A stretch of 64,000 bases of DNA from Streptomyces cyaneus (GTDB lineage Bacteria > Actinomycetota > Actinomycetes > Streptomycetales > Streptomycetaceae). Positions within the stretch are counted from its first letter, which is position 1. Every line of letters starts with the position of its first letter. The DNA is taken from contig NZ_RQJW01000022.1 of assembly GCF_004028635.1 (NCBI RefSeq), positions 1 to 64,000 on the forward strand, given 5' to 3'. Made by a program: the position numbers and the translations under genes. Positions 28,813-38,500 of this stretch are shown in pieces. Below the pieces are notes generated by a model, which saw nothing but the letters and a program-made list of their open reading frames with translations, was not told the origin of the DNA and did not search any database.

Positions 28813-29595
28813 GTGCACAAACCGGCCGAGCACGAAAGCGATCCCGAGAAGGTCCGCCTGGAGCAGGTCGCGGCCCTCACCGACCCCGCCACCATCCGCT
28901 ACCTCGAACAGATCGGGGTCCGCGAGGGGTGGACCTGTGCCGAAGTCGGGGCGGGCGCGGGATCGATCGCACGATGGCTGTCCAACCGGGTCGGCCACTT
29001 CGGCAAGGTCCATGCCATCGACATCGAGACCGCGTACATGGAAGGGCTGTCCGCGCCCAACCTCGAGATCCGGCAGCAGGACATCACGACGACACCGCTG
29101 GACGAAGGCGCCTACGACCTCGTCCACTCCAAGATCCTCCTGATGCATCTGCCGGACCGGGAGCGCGTACTCGGTGAGTTCGCCAAAGCACTCAAGCCCG
29201 GTGGGCACCTTCTGGTCGAAGAGGCCGACATCCGCAGCATTCAGCGGGTCGATCCGCCCTCTCCGCTGCTCACCCGGGCCGCCACCGCCCTGGAGACCTT
29301 CTTCTATTTCGGTGGCGCCGACCCCGGATACGGAATGAAGCTCCTGCCGGCATTCCGCCGCACGGGACTCAAGTTCATGGGCACCGACTGCCAGCTCACC
29401 GCGGTGCAGGCGGGCACTCCCGAGATGCAGACCATCGTGCTGAGTCTGGCCAAGCTCGCCCCCATGATCACCAAGGTCGGCCTCATGGGACAGAAGGAGA
29501 TCGAGGCTGCCTTCGACGAGCTCCAGCAGCCCTCGGACACGGTCCTGTACACCCCGATCACCGTTTCGGTCTGGGGCCGGCGGGACGAGGACTGA
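28813..29595 (+). CDS. SAM-dependent class I methyltransferase
   Basis: A 260-residue methyltransferase. Motif I is CAEVGAGAGSIARWL at about residues 37-51, the acidic ribose-binding strand is VHAIDIETAYMEGL, motif II region is YDLVHSKILLMHLPDRERVL, and LKPGGHLLVEEADI is the post-II motif. It resembles methyltransferase-11/UbiE-type small-molecule enzymes with a C-terminal lid helix region. The GTG at 28813 is preceded by GAGGAG and continues the operon 23 bases after the SCP2 gene. The likely acceptor (O, N or C) cannot be told. Confidence 0.88.
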   Translation: MHKPAEHESDPEKVRLEQVAALTDPATIRYLEQIGVREGWTCAEVGAGAGSIARWLSNRVGHFGKVHAIDIETAYMEGLSAPNLEIRQQDITTTPLDEGAYDLVHSKILLMHLPDRERVLGEFAKALKPGGHLLVEEADIRSIQRVDPPSPLLTRAATALETFFYFGGADPGYGMKLLPAFRRTGLKFMGTDCQLTAVQAGTPEMQTIVLSLAKLAPMITKVGLMGQKEIEAAFDELQQPSDTVLYTPITVSVWGRRDED

Positions 29596-29632
29596 CCGCC
29601 CGCCTCGGCGGCGCACGGAAAGGACAGCCGCA

Positions 29633-29965
29633 TTGCTGTACGCAGTCATCGCCTACGACAGCACCGCCCCCGGGACCTTCGAGCGGCGGATGCTCGTCCG
29701 TCCGGCCCATATGGCCAACGGCGAGAAGATGATGGCCGACGGAAGCTTCCTGTTCGGCGGGGGAATTCTCGACGGCGCCGGAAAGATGGCCGGCGGAGTT
29801 CTGATCGTCGACTTCGAGACCCGCGACGAGATCGACGAATGGCTCAAGAACGAGCCCTACATCGTCAACAAGGTGTGGGACCGCGTGGAGGTGCACCCCT
29901 TCCTCGTGCCTCCCCAGTTCCTCAGCCTCTTCCCGAAGTACCAGGAGCAGCCGACCGCCGGCTGA
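29633..29965 (+). CDS. YCII-related domain protein
   Basis: A 110-residue protein with the YciI ferredoxin-like fold: LYAVIAYDSTAPGTFERRMLVRPAHM, the histidine in PAHM matching the conserved catalytic-like His of the family, then GSFLFGGGILD and a C-terminal DEWLKNEPYIVNKVWDRVEVHPF. Known relatives are small dehalogenases or dehydrochlorinases and unknowns. That is interesting beside halogenase-like flavoproteins, although the link is speculative. The start codon is TTG, with GGAAAGGAC upstream. Confidence 0.8.
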   Translation: MLYAVIAYDSTAPGTFERRMLVRPAHMANGEKMMADGSFLFGGGILDGAGKMAGGVLIVDFETRDEIDEWLKNEPYIVNKVWDRVEVHPFLVPPQFLSLFPKYQEQPTAG

Positions 29966-30003
29966 GCCCCTCACCACGCACATTCTCAGGGAGCTCACGC
30001 ACC

Positions 30004-32496
30004 ATGGAGACAACATCACGCAGCAGCAGGGCCCTGACGCTCCTGGTCACCAGCCTGGGGTCGTTCATGGTCCTGCTCGACGGGTCCATCATCTTCGTCG
30101 CCCTCGGCGAGATCCAGAAGGATCTCGGCGCGGAGATCTCGCAACTCCAGTGGACCGTCGACGCCTACACGCTGCCATTCGCCGCGCTGATGCTGACGAC
30201 CGGCACCTTAGGAGACCGGCTCGGCCGCAAACGGGTGTTCCTCACGGGGCTGGTCGTCTTCGTCATCGGCTCCGCCCTGTGCGGTTTCACGGACAGCTTC
30301 AGTGTGCTCGTCCTCGGCCGGGTGCTGCAGGGGATCGGCGCCGCCGCCATCGAAACCGGAAGCCTTTCCCTGTTGGTGTCGACCTTCAGTGACCCGCCGG
30401 GCCGGGCGAAGGCGATCGGTATCTGGACGGCCGTCTCCGGTGTGGCGCTGGCCCTGGGCCCGCTGTTCGGCGGCGTGCTGATCGAGTCGTTCAGCTGGCA
30501 CGCGATCTTCCTGATCAACCTGCCGGTCGGCGTGCTGGCCCTGGTCCTCGGCGTCCGTTGGCTGATCGAGTCGCGGAACCCAGGCGCCGGCCATCTCGAC
30601 GTCCCTGGCCAGATCCTCGTGACCGCTGGTCTGTTCTGCCTGATCATGGGGCTGATCCAGGGCGAGCGTGAGGGATGGGGATCCCCGCTGATCGTCGGCC
30701 TTCTGGTCGGATCCGTGCTGCTGCTCGGCGCGTTCCTGGCCGTGGAGATGCGCAGCCGGGAGCCGATGCTGCCGCTCGATCTGTTCCGCAACCGCACCTT
30801 CGCGGTGTCCAGTGTCATCGCGTCGCTGCTCGGATTCATCATCGTCGGTGCGATGTTCTTCATGGCCCAGTACTTCCAGACCGTGCAGGCGCATTCGGCG
30901 CTGGAGACGGGTCTGCGTCTGCTCCCGCTGACGCTGGGCATCTTCTTCTTCTCGCCGCCGGCGAGCACCATCGCCGGCAAGCTCGGGCCGCGCATTCCGA
31001 TCATCGTGGGCGGGGTGCTGGTGAGTGCCGGCTTCCTGCTGTTGATGACGGTGGAGGCGGACTCCGGATTCGGCTCGGTGTGGTGGAAGCTCGGGCTCGT
31101 CGGTGGCGGCATCGGCTGCATGTTCGCCCCGCTGACGCTGGCCGTGATGGCGTCCACGCCTCCGGAACGGGCGGGTCTGGGTTCCTCGATGATCAACACC
31201 ACGAGGATCGCGGGATTCACCGCCGGTGCGGCGGTTCTGGGCACGGTCGTCGTGACGGTTTTCAAGGACAAGGTCGTCGCGGCTCTCACCGATCTGGGCG
31301 TGGCCACAGGCGCGGGCCACCAGATCGCGGAACGCATCGGCGGATCGGGCGCGAGTGCCGGTCAGGGTGCGGGGGCGATCCCCGATCTGCCCGTCGACCG
31401 GGGCGAGTTCACCTCGGCGGTGCATCAGTCCTTCGTCGATGCCATCCATGTCGCGTTCCTGATCTGCGCCGGCTGCACGCTCCTCATCGCCGTGCTCGCC
31501 GCGGCGCTGATGACCCGCGGGCCGGTGTCCGACCCCGTCACCCTTGCCGGGACCGTGGGCGGTACGGACGGGCCGGACGTGAGGTCGGCCGGCGTTCGGG
31601 ACGGCAAGGGCGTTGCCCGCCCCGACACCGCACGGCTGCCCTCGGCGCTCGTCGGGACCGAGTGGCTCGCCGAGCAGCTGGGACGGCCGGGGATCGTCGT
31701 CGTCGACTGCACGGTGAACCTGTCGCTGCTCCCCGAGGGCGGCGTCGATCTCGGCCCCGGTCACGAGGGCTACCTCGAGGGGCATGTCCCGGGCGCCGTC
31801 TTCGCCGATCTCCTCGTGGAACTGGCCGACCCCACCGCGCCCAAGCCGTTCGCCATTCCGTCGGCCGACGTCCTGGCCGCCGCCATCGAGCGGCTCGGTA
31901 TCAGCAACGACGACACCGTGATCCTCTACGACCGCGCCCACACGGCGTTCGCGACCCGGCTCTGGTGGATGCTGCGATGGCTCGGCCACGACAACGCCGC
32001 CGTGCTCAACGGGGGCTGGAGGAAGTGGACCGCCGAGGGCCGCCCGGTGAGCAAGGACGTTCCCCAGGTGAGCCGCGGCAGCTTCACACCCCGGCCCCGT
32101 CCCGAGCTGTTCGTCACCCGTGACCAGGTGCAGGCCGCCATCGACGTCCCCGGCGTCCGCCTCGTCAACGCGTTGTCACCCGAACAGCACGCCGGCCACA
32201 TCCCGGTCGCGCACGGCCGCATCGGCCACATCCCCTCCAGCGTCAACGTTCCGGCGGCGGCGCTCCTCGACCCGGACACCGGCTGCTTCCTCCCTGCCCG
32301 GCAACTCACCGCCAGGTTCGAGGCAGTCGGTGCCACGCAGGCCCAACAGGTCGTCGCGTACTGCGCCGCTGGGGTGGACGCCACCATTGACGCGTTCGCG
32401 CTGCAGATGCTGGGCGTGCGTGACGTCGCTCTCTACGATGACGGCCTCGTGGAATGGAGCGGCGATCCGGCGCTGCCCCTGGCCACCACGATCTAG
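30004..32496 (+). CDS. MFS (DHA2) exporter fused to a two-domain sulfurtransferase
   Basis: An 830-residue fusion. Residues 1 to about 507 form a 14-helix DHA2/EmrB-type drug:H+ antiporter (GSFMVLLDGSIIFVALGEI, QLQWTVDAYTLPFAALML, GDRLGRKRVFL, and motif C as GVALALGPLFGG). After a Gly/Asp-rich linker, residues about 545-830 are a tandem rhodanese like 3-mercaptopyruvate sulfurtransferases. The first domain includes YDRAHTAFATRLWWMLRWLGH; the second carries the catalytic-cysteine loop VVAYCAAGVDAT (family norm C-G-x-G-V-x-A). There is no stop, and no internal ribosome site that looks convincing, at the joint near 31525-31625. A TTA leucine codon lies at 30208-30210 (codon 69). It follows the YCII gene in the tailoring operon, so the transporter half is a likely product exporter. 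Confidence 0.85.
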   Translation: METTSRSSRALTLLVTSLGSFMVLLDGSIIFVALGEIQKDLGAEISQLQWTVDAYTLPFAALMLTTGTLGDRLGRKRVFLTGLVVFVIGSALCGFTDSFSVLVLGRVLQGIGAAAIETGSLSLLVSTFSDPPGRAKAIGIWTAVSGVALALGPLFGGVLIESFSWHAIFLINLPVGVLALVLGVRWLIESRNPGAGHLDVPGQILVTAGLFCLIMGLIQGEREGWGSPLIVGLLVGSVLLLGAFLAVEMRSREPMLPLDLFRNRTFAVSSVIASLLGFIIVGAMFFMAQYFQTVQAHSALETGLRLLPLTLGIFFFSPPASTIAGKLGPRIPIIVGGVLVSAGFLLLMTVEADSGFGSVWWKLGLVGGGIGCMFAPLTLAVMASTPPERAGLGSSMINTTRIAGFTAGAAVLGTVVVTVFKDKVVAALTDLGVATGAGHQIAERIGGSGASAGQGAGAIPDLPVDRGEFTSAVHQSFVDAIHVAFLICAGCTLLIAVLAAALMTRGPVSDPVTLAGTVGGTDGPDVRSAGVRDGKGVARPDTARLPSALVGTEWLAEQLGRPGIVVVDCTVNLSLLPEGGVDLGPGHEGYLEGHVPGAVFADLLVELADPTAPKPFAIPSADVLAAAIERLGISNDDTVILYDRAHTAFATRLWWMLRWLGHDNAAVLNGGWRKWTAEGRPVSKDVPQVSRGSFTPRPRPELFVTRDQVQAAIDVPGVRLVNALSPEQHAGHIPVAHGRIGHIPSSVNVPAAALLDPDTGCFLPARQLTARFEAVGATQAQQVVAYCAAGVDATIDAFALQMLGVRDVALYDDGLVEWSGDPALPLATTI

Positions 32497-32510
32497 GAGG
32501 GCAGTCGACG

Positions 32511-32852
32511 ATGGCGTACGACCAGGAACTCGCAGACCGGATCAGAGAAGCCCTCTCCACCCAGCGGCAGGTGCGCGAGGTGAGGATGTTCGGTGCTCTC
32601 GCCTTCATGGTCAACGGAAGCATGGCGGTCACGGCCAACACGGACGGCCGCCTCATGGTCCGCTGCGACCCCGACCGGGCCGAGAAGCTGTTGGAGCGGG
32701 AGGGCGCCGACTGGGCGGAGATGCGCGGGAAGCCCATGGGCAAGGGCTGGATCGTCGTCGCCGACCACGGCATCGAATCGGACGAGGCCTTCGACGGCTG
32801 GATGACGGAGGCCCTGGACTACAACAGGAAGGTGAGCGGTAGTGACGACTGA
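32511..32852 (+). CDS. TfoX N-terminal-domain protein
   Basis: A 113-residue protein with the TfoX-N pattern: LADRIREALS, VREVRMFGALAFMVNGSMAV (the MFGG-like segment), LMVRCDPDRAEKLL and MGKGWIVVAD, then a C-terminal FDGWMTEALDYNRK helix. In enteric bacteria TfoX regulates competence, but isolated N-terminal domains such as this are widespread in actinobacteria and of unknown role. GGAGGGC precedes the ATG. Its end overlaps the next gene's start by 11 bases. It is probably an accessory passenger rather than a pathway enzyme. Confidence 0.85.
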   Translation: MAYDQELADRIREALSTQRQVREVRMFGALAFMVNGSMAVTANTDGRLMVRCDPDRAEKLLEREGADWAEMRGKPMGKGWIVVADHGIESDEAFDGWMTEALDYNRKVSGSDD

Positions 32853-33540
32853 GAAGGGTGCCCGGACCACCCCGCCCTTCGAGGGGTTCCCGCCCGAACT
32901 GTTCACCTTCCTGGAGGGCTTGGAGAAGGACAACTCCAAGACGTACTGGGAGGCTCACCGGGCCGTCTGGGAGGCGTCCGTGAAGGAGCCGGTGAACCGT
33001 CTCATGGCGGACCTGGAGGACGAGTTCGGGCCGCTGCGCACCTTCCGGCCCAACCGTGACGTCAGGTTCTCCCAGGACAAGTCCCCGTACAAGACCTGGG
33101 TCGGTGTCACCACCAGCGACCGGGCGGTCGGCGGCATCGGCGCCTTCCTCCGGCTGGACGCCGACGGCATGCGGCTGGCGGGTGGGGCCATGGCCCTGGC
33201 GCCGGACCAGATCAAGCGGTTCCGCACCGCCATCGACGGCGGCGAGTCCGCGGCGGAGTTCGACAGCATCCAGCGGCAGTTGGCCGATCAGGGACTGCCG
33301 GTGGAGCCGGGCATGCAGCCCGTGCTCAAGCGGGTCCCCACCGGCTTCTCTCCGGATCACCCCCGCGGCGAACTCCTGCGCTGGAAGGGCGCGGTGGTCA
33401 TCAAGAAGCACCAACTGGCCGACTGGATGCATCAGCCGCGGGCCATCGAGGCCGTGCGCGAACTCTGGACGGCCACGCGGCCGCTGAAGGAGTGGATCGA
33501 GACGCACGTCGGGGAGAGCGAGACGCCGCGCCGCCGCTGA
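32842..33540 (+). CDS. DUF2461 (TIGR02453) family protein
   Basis: A 232-residue protein with FEGFPPELFTFLEGLEKDNSK at the N-terminus, FRPNRDVRFSQDKSPYKTW at about residues 65-85 and WKGAVVIKKHQLADWM in the C-terminal part, all diagnostic of the DUF2461 family. The function is unknown; the conserved Arg/Lys-rich RDVRFSxDKSPYK block suggests phosphate or nucleic acid contacts. The GTG start overlaps the TfoX-like gene (same operon). The following 90 bases before the asparagine-synthetase gene hold only its leader. Confidence 0.85.
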   Translation: MTTEKGARTTPPFEGFPPELFTFLEGLEKDNSKTYWEAHRAVWEASVKEPVNRLMADLEDEFGPLRTFRPNRDVRFSQDKSPYKTWVGVTTSDRAVGGIGAFLRLDADGMRLAGGAMALAPDQIKRFRTAIDGGESAAEFDSIQRQLADQGLPVEPGMQPVLKRVPTGFSPDHPRGELLRWKGAVVIKKHQLADWMHQPRAIEAVRELWTATRPLKEWIETHVGESETPRRR

Positions 33541-33630
33541 TCCGGCGCGACGGCGGTACCGAGGGACTCGTGCGAGCGGGTGAGCGAGCGGACTTGCGGG
33601 ATCTTTCTGCAGACCACAGGAGGACGGCAG

Positions 33631-35484
33631 ATGTGTGGCATAACCGGCTGGATTTCGTTCGACCGTGACCTCACCCGCGAGCGGGAGACCCTGGACGCCA
33701 TGACGCAGACCATGGCGTGCCGGGGCCCCGATGCCTCCGGCACATGGGTCGATCGGCACGCCGCCCTCGGTCACCGAAGGCTGGCCGTGATCGACCTGCC
33801 CGGCGGGAAGCAGCCGATGACGGTGCGGACCCCGACCGGCGAGGTGACCCTCGTCTACAGCGGCGAGACCTACAACTTCACCGAGCTGCGGCATGAGTTG
33901 GTCCGGCGAGGAGAGCGCTTCGAGACCGCCAGTGACACGGAGGTCGTCCTGCGCGGATACCTGTGCTGGGGCGAGGCCGTGGCCGAGCGGCTCAACGGCA
34001 TGTACGCGTTCGCGATCTGGGATGCACGGGTCCAGAAACTGGTGATGATCCGCGACCGGCTCGGGATCAAGCCGTTCTACTACTACCGCACCTCCGACGG
34101 CCTGCTGTTCGGCTCGGAGCCGAAGGCGATTTTGGCCAACCCGCTCGCCGAGCGCGTGGTCGACGCGGACGGACTGCGTGAGACGTTCTCGTACTGCTTC
34201 ACCCCCGGGCACGCGATCTGGTCGGGCATGCGGCAGGTCGAGCCCGGCACCGTGGTCACGATCGACGCCGGCGGACTTCGGGAGCGCACCTACTGGCGGC
34301 TGGAGACCCGTCCGCACACGGACGACGTGACCACCACGGTCGGACGTGTCCGCGAGCTGCTCGAGGACACGGTGCGCCGACAGCTCGTCGCGGACGTGCC
34401 GCGCTGCGTGCTGCTGTCCGGTGGCCTGGATTCCGGCACGCTCACCGCGCTGTCCGCGGCCCATCTGGGCGACGAGCGGGTGCGGACGTTCGCTGTCGAC
34501 TTCATGGACCACGCGGCGAACTTCAAGTCGGACGACCTGCGGGACACTCCCGACGCGCCCTATGTGAAGGACGTCGCGGAGCATGTCGGTTCGGAGCACG
34601 CCGACATCGTGATCGGCCCGAAGACACTGGCCGACCCGGAGATCCGACAGGCCGTGATCGGCGCGCGCGACCTGCCGATGACGATGGGCGACATCGACTT
34701 CTCCCTGTATCTGCTCTTCAAGGAGATCCGGCAGAGGTCGACGGTGGCCCTGTCGGGCGAGGCGGCCGACGAGATATTCGGCGGCTACAAGCACATGCAC
34801 GTCCCCCAGATCCAGCAGGCCCAGGCGTTTCCCTGGATCGCGCTCAACATCGGCGCGTTCGACAAGGACGGCACGGGCCTCAACCCGCAGCTGTGGTCCG
34901 GCCTCGGGCTGGAGGAGTACCGGAAGGACTCGTACGCGAGTGCTCTGGGAGAGGTCGAGCGGCTCGACTCCGGCGACGTCTACGCCTCCGAGGACGACTT
35001 CGAGCACCGCATGCGGATCATGATCCATCTGCACCTGACCCGGTTCATGCGCTACCTCCTCGACCGGAAGGACCGGCTGAGCATGGCGCTCGGGCTGGAG
35101 GTCCGGGTGCCGTTCTGCGATCACCGGATCGTCGAGTACGTCTACAACACGCCCTGGTCGTTGAAGACCTACGACGGTCGGGAGAAGAGCCTGCTTAGGG
35201 GTGCCGTCAAGGACATGCTGCCGGAGTCGGTCGTCTGGCGCCCGAAGAGCGCCTATCCCTCCACGCAGGACCCCTATTACGCCCAGGAGCTCCAACGGCA
35301 GGCCAAGGAGCTGCTGAGCGATCGCGGCCACGGAGTCTTCGAGTTGGTGAACCGGCAGTGGCTGCAGAGCGCGACCGGGAAGGACACAGCCGGGATGGAC
35401 AGGCTGACCCGGCTGGGTCTCGAGCGAACGTTGGATCTCGCCACCTGGCTCGACGCCTACCGCCCCACGCTCAGGCTCCCCTGA
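33631..35484 (+). CDS. Asparagine-synthetase-like glutamine amidotransferase (AsnB type)
   Basis: A 617-residue two-domain enzyme. The glutaminase domain starts with Cys2 (MCGITGW), freed after Met removal, with RGPDASG, the HRRLAVIDL block and YNFTELR for glutamine binding. The synthetase domain (about residues 210-600) has the pyrophosphate loop LLSGGLDSG, and SGEAADEIFGGYKHM, which binds the aspartyl-adenylate in AsnB. Length and motifs fit AsnB. Copies in secondary-metabolite clusters install terminal amides on carboxylated products, and beta-lactam synthetases are relatives that lack the N-terminal cysteine; this one has it. AGGAGG precedes the ATG. It could amidate the polyketide acid or be an ordinary asparagine synthetase. 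Confidence 0.88.
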   Translation: MCGITGWISFDRDLTRERETLDAMTQTMACRGPDASGTWVDRHAALGHRRLAVIDLPGGKQPMTVRTPTGEVTLVYSGETYNFTELRHELVRRGERFETASDTEVVLRGYLCWGEAVAERLNGMYAFAIWDARVQKLVMIRDRLGIKPFYYYRTSDGLLFGSEPKAILANPLAERVVDADGLRETFSYCFTPGHAIWSGMRQVEPGTVVTIDAGGLRERTYWRLETRPHTDDVTTTVGRVRELLEDTVRRQLVADVPRCVLLSGGLDSGTLTALSAAHLGDERVRTFAVDFMDHAANFKSDDLRDTPDAPYVKDVAEHVGSEHADIVIGPKTLADPEIRQAVIGARDLPMTMGDIDFSLYLLFKEIRQRSTVALSGEAADEIFGGYKHMHVPQIQQAQAFPWIALNIGAFDKDGTGLNPQLWSGLGLEEYRKDSYASALGEVERLDSGDVYASEDDFEHRMRIMIHLHLTRFMRYLLDRKDRLSMALGLEVRVPFCDHRIVEYVYNTPWSLKTYDGREKSLLRGAVKDMLPESVVWRPKSAYPSTQDPYYAQELQRQAKELLSDRGHGVFELVNRQWLQSATGKDTAGMDRLTRLGLERTLDLATWLDAYRPTLRLP

Positions 35485-35517
35485 CAGAACCGCCGGGATC
35501 GGCCGGCGCCTCCCGGT

Positions 35518-38500
35518 CTACTCCACCGCCGTGGGCCTGCGCGAAGCCGCCATCGCCTCGGTGACGTCGGTCAGCGGGCGCAGTCGGTAGGTGTAGGAGT
35601 AGTCGCGGTTCGCGAACAGCTTGTACTCGTCGTGGGTGTGGGCGCCCCAGCTGTTGTCGCCGCCCAGGCCCATCTGCCGGTGGTTCACGCGGAGGACGAC
35701 CTCGTCGCGCGGGGTGAGCTGGTAGTCGTGGCGCACCCCGGACGACAGGTCCTCGGGGGTGAAGTGCGAGGCGTTGACCTCCAGCAGGGGCTCGCCGGAG
35801 ACGAGCAGGCCGGTGCCGGTGCCGTCGGTGAGCGCGATCCAGCGGACGTCGGTCTTGTTGCCGTTCTCCTGGGGGCGGATGTAGGGGGTCCACTGGCCGG
35901 AGACGGTTGAGGAGTACACGCCGACGTCGGTGCCGTCGTTGCGGTCGCAGTAGTTCTCCTCGGGCCCGCGGCCGTAGTAGCGCAGACGCTCGAAACGCCC
36001 GGGCAGGAGCAGCAGCGTGCCGACCTCCGGGATGTACGGCAGGGACGCCGCGCCCGGGCGCAGGGTGTTGTCGACCTTGATCTCGCCGTTGCCGAACACC
36101 GTGTAGGTGGTGGTGTACGTCGACTCGACCGTCGTGGGCAGTGTGCCGCTGACCTTGATCTCGACGGCCTTGTCGCCCAGGGTGCGCACGCTCACGTCCG
36201 TCACCTTGCGCCGCGCGCCCGCGTCGCGCCAGGTCTGATTGCGGGTGTGCTGGCCGTTGCCGCGGTCGTTCTCGGTGGGCGCCCGCCAGAAGTTCGGCAC
36301 GGGCCCGGAGGTGATGAGCCGGGTACCCCGGGCCTCGTACGACGTGATGACGCCGCTGCTCTTGTCGAGGGTCACGGAGAAGCCCTGGCCCTTCACCGTG
36401 ACGCCCTTGTCCGCGTCCTCGTACCGCAGTGCCGGCACGCTCGCCAGCGGTACGGGGGTCACGGCCGGGCTGTCGGCGGCGACGGGGAGTTGCTGCTTGG
36501 CCACCTCGAATCCGGCCTTCGCCCACGGGGTGGGCTCCTTGGTGGTGAAGGAGAGCTGGAGGAAGTACTCGGTGCCCGGCGCCGGGTCGTCCGGCAGCCG
36601 CACCGGCAGCGTGATGTCCTTGCTGCTGAGCGGAGGGACGTCCAGCTGGCTGCGGCTCAGCCTGCCGTGCCGTACGACATCGCCGTCGGCGACCAGGGCC
36701 CAACGGCCGTCGAACTCACGGAGGTTGGTGAACAGGTACTCGTTGGTGAGGGTGATCGCCGCCCCGGGAGCCAGTGAATCGCCGGCGGCCGGTGCCGCGC
36801 GCACGGCCTGGTAGACCTGCTTGACCTCGGCCGCCTTGCCGGTGAGCCGGCGGTCGGCGGTGACGATGCCGTCCGCGTTGGAGGTCCCGTCGTTGGGGTT
36901 GTCGCCCCAGTCACCGCCGTACGGGAAGAAGGTCTTCTCGCGCGGCCGCTTCTCGGCGAGTTCGACGGTGGCCGCGTCGAACCAGAACCGTACGCCCTCG
37001 TCACCGGGGCCACGGCTGTCGGAGCCGAGCTCGGCCGCGCTCAGCGCACGGGCGTACACGCGTGCCCGGCGGATCGTGCCGCTGAACTCCCGCGTGGGGT
37101 TGTCGACGTCGGTGGCGAGCGCGAGGGGCGCGGTGTTGCTGCTGGGCTTGCGCGTGGTGGTCCGGGTCGCCTTGACCGCGCCGTCGACGTAGAGGGTCAG
37201 CGTGCCCGCGTCCGCGTCGAAGACACCGGCGATGTGGTGCTCGCTGCCGGTCCAGTCGTCCGGGAGGGCCCAGTTCGCGGTGATCCACTGGCCGCCGCCG
37301 TAGATGAAGAACTCCAGGGTCCGGTCCGACTGCTTGAGGGCGTACTGGGTGTCGCCCTTGGCGAGGATCGGCTGGTGGTAGCCGGTGTAGTGGGGGGTGA
37401 CCCAGGCCTCCAGGGTGAGCGAGCCCGTGAGGTCGAGCCGCTCGTCGCGGGCGAAGACGGTGGCGCCGGAGACACCTTTGGCACGATCGAAGGTGCCGCT
37501 CGCGGTGAGGACCTCACCGCGCACCCCGCCGGGCCCGGACTCGGTGAGGATCTTGCGCGCGGGCACGGGCCAGCTCAGGGACTGGTCGACGAAGTCCCAG
37601 ATCCAGCCGCCCTGGAGGACGTCGTAGCGGCGGACGAGGTCCCAGTACTTGGTGAGGTTGCCGTTCGAGTTCCCCATCGCGTGGGCGTACTCGATCATGA
37701 CGTACGGCCGGGTGTCGGCCGTGTCCTTCGCGCGCTGCTCGACGCGGGAGGGACTGTCGTACATCTCCGAGCGGATGTCGCTGATCGTCGGCCGGTCGTC
37801 GCCCTCGTACTGGATGACGCGCGTGCGGTCGTACGACTTGATCCAGTCGTGCATGGCGACGAAGGTGCTGCCGCCGCCGGCTTCGTTGCCGAGCGACCAG
37901 ATGACCACCGAGGCGTGGTTCTTGTCGCGGTGGACCATGCTCTGGGCCCGGGCCACGCACGCCTTGGTCCAGTCCGCGTGGTTGCCCGGGTACTCGCCGC
38001 GGATGCCGTGGGTCTCGAGGTTGGTCTCGTCCACGAGGTACAGGCCGTACTCGTCGGCGAGTTCGTACCACAGCGGGTTGTTGGGGTAGTGCGAGGTGCG
38101 GACGCTGTTCATGTTCATCCGCTTGATGATCTCGATGTCCTTGACCATGTGCGCTCGGGTGAGCGCCATGCCGCTGTCGGGGTGCATCTCGTGCCGGTTC
38201 GTGCCCCGGAAGGAGACGGGCCGGCCATTGATCCGCATCAGGCCGTCCTTGAGCGCGAACTCGCGCAGGCCGACGCGGTGCGAGAGCGTCTCGATCACCT
38301 TGCCGGCCGGGTCACGGAGGCGGAGGACGGCGGTGTAGAGGTTCGGGTGCTCGGCGGACCACAGCTCGGGCGCGGGCACGGCTCTGCTCGCCCGGACGGT
38401 CACGTCCTCACCGATGGCGGCGGACGCGAGGTCCACGGCCTGCTGGAGCGGGCGGGACCAGACGGCGTGGCCGCGGGCGTCGTACAGCTGGGTCTCGACG

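Noticed and set aside
32653..35331. Long leftward frame opposite DUF2461 and AsnB
   Set aside because: It is a shadow of two well-supported genes and has no recognisable protein features.
33631..35484. Beta-lactam synthetase
   Set aside because: Beta-lactam synthetases lack the N-terminal glutaminase cysteine; this protein begins MCGITGW and keeps the glutamine-binding blocks.
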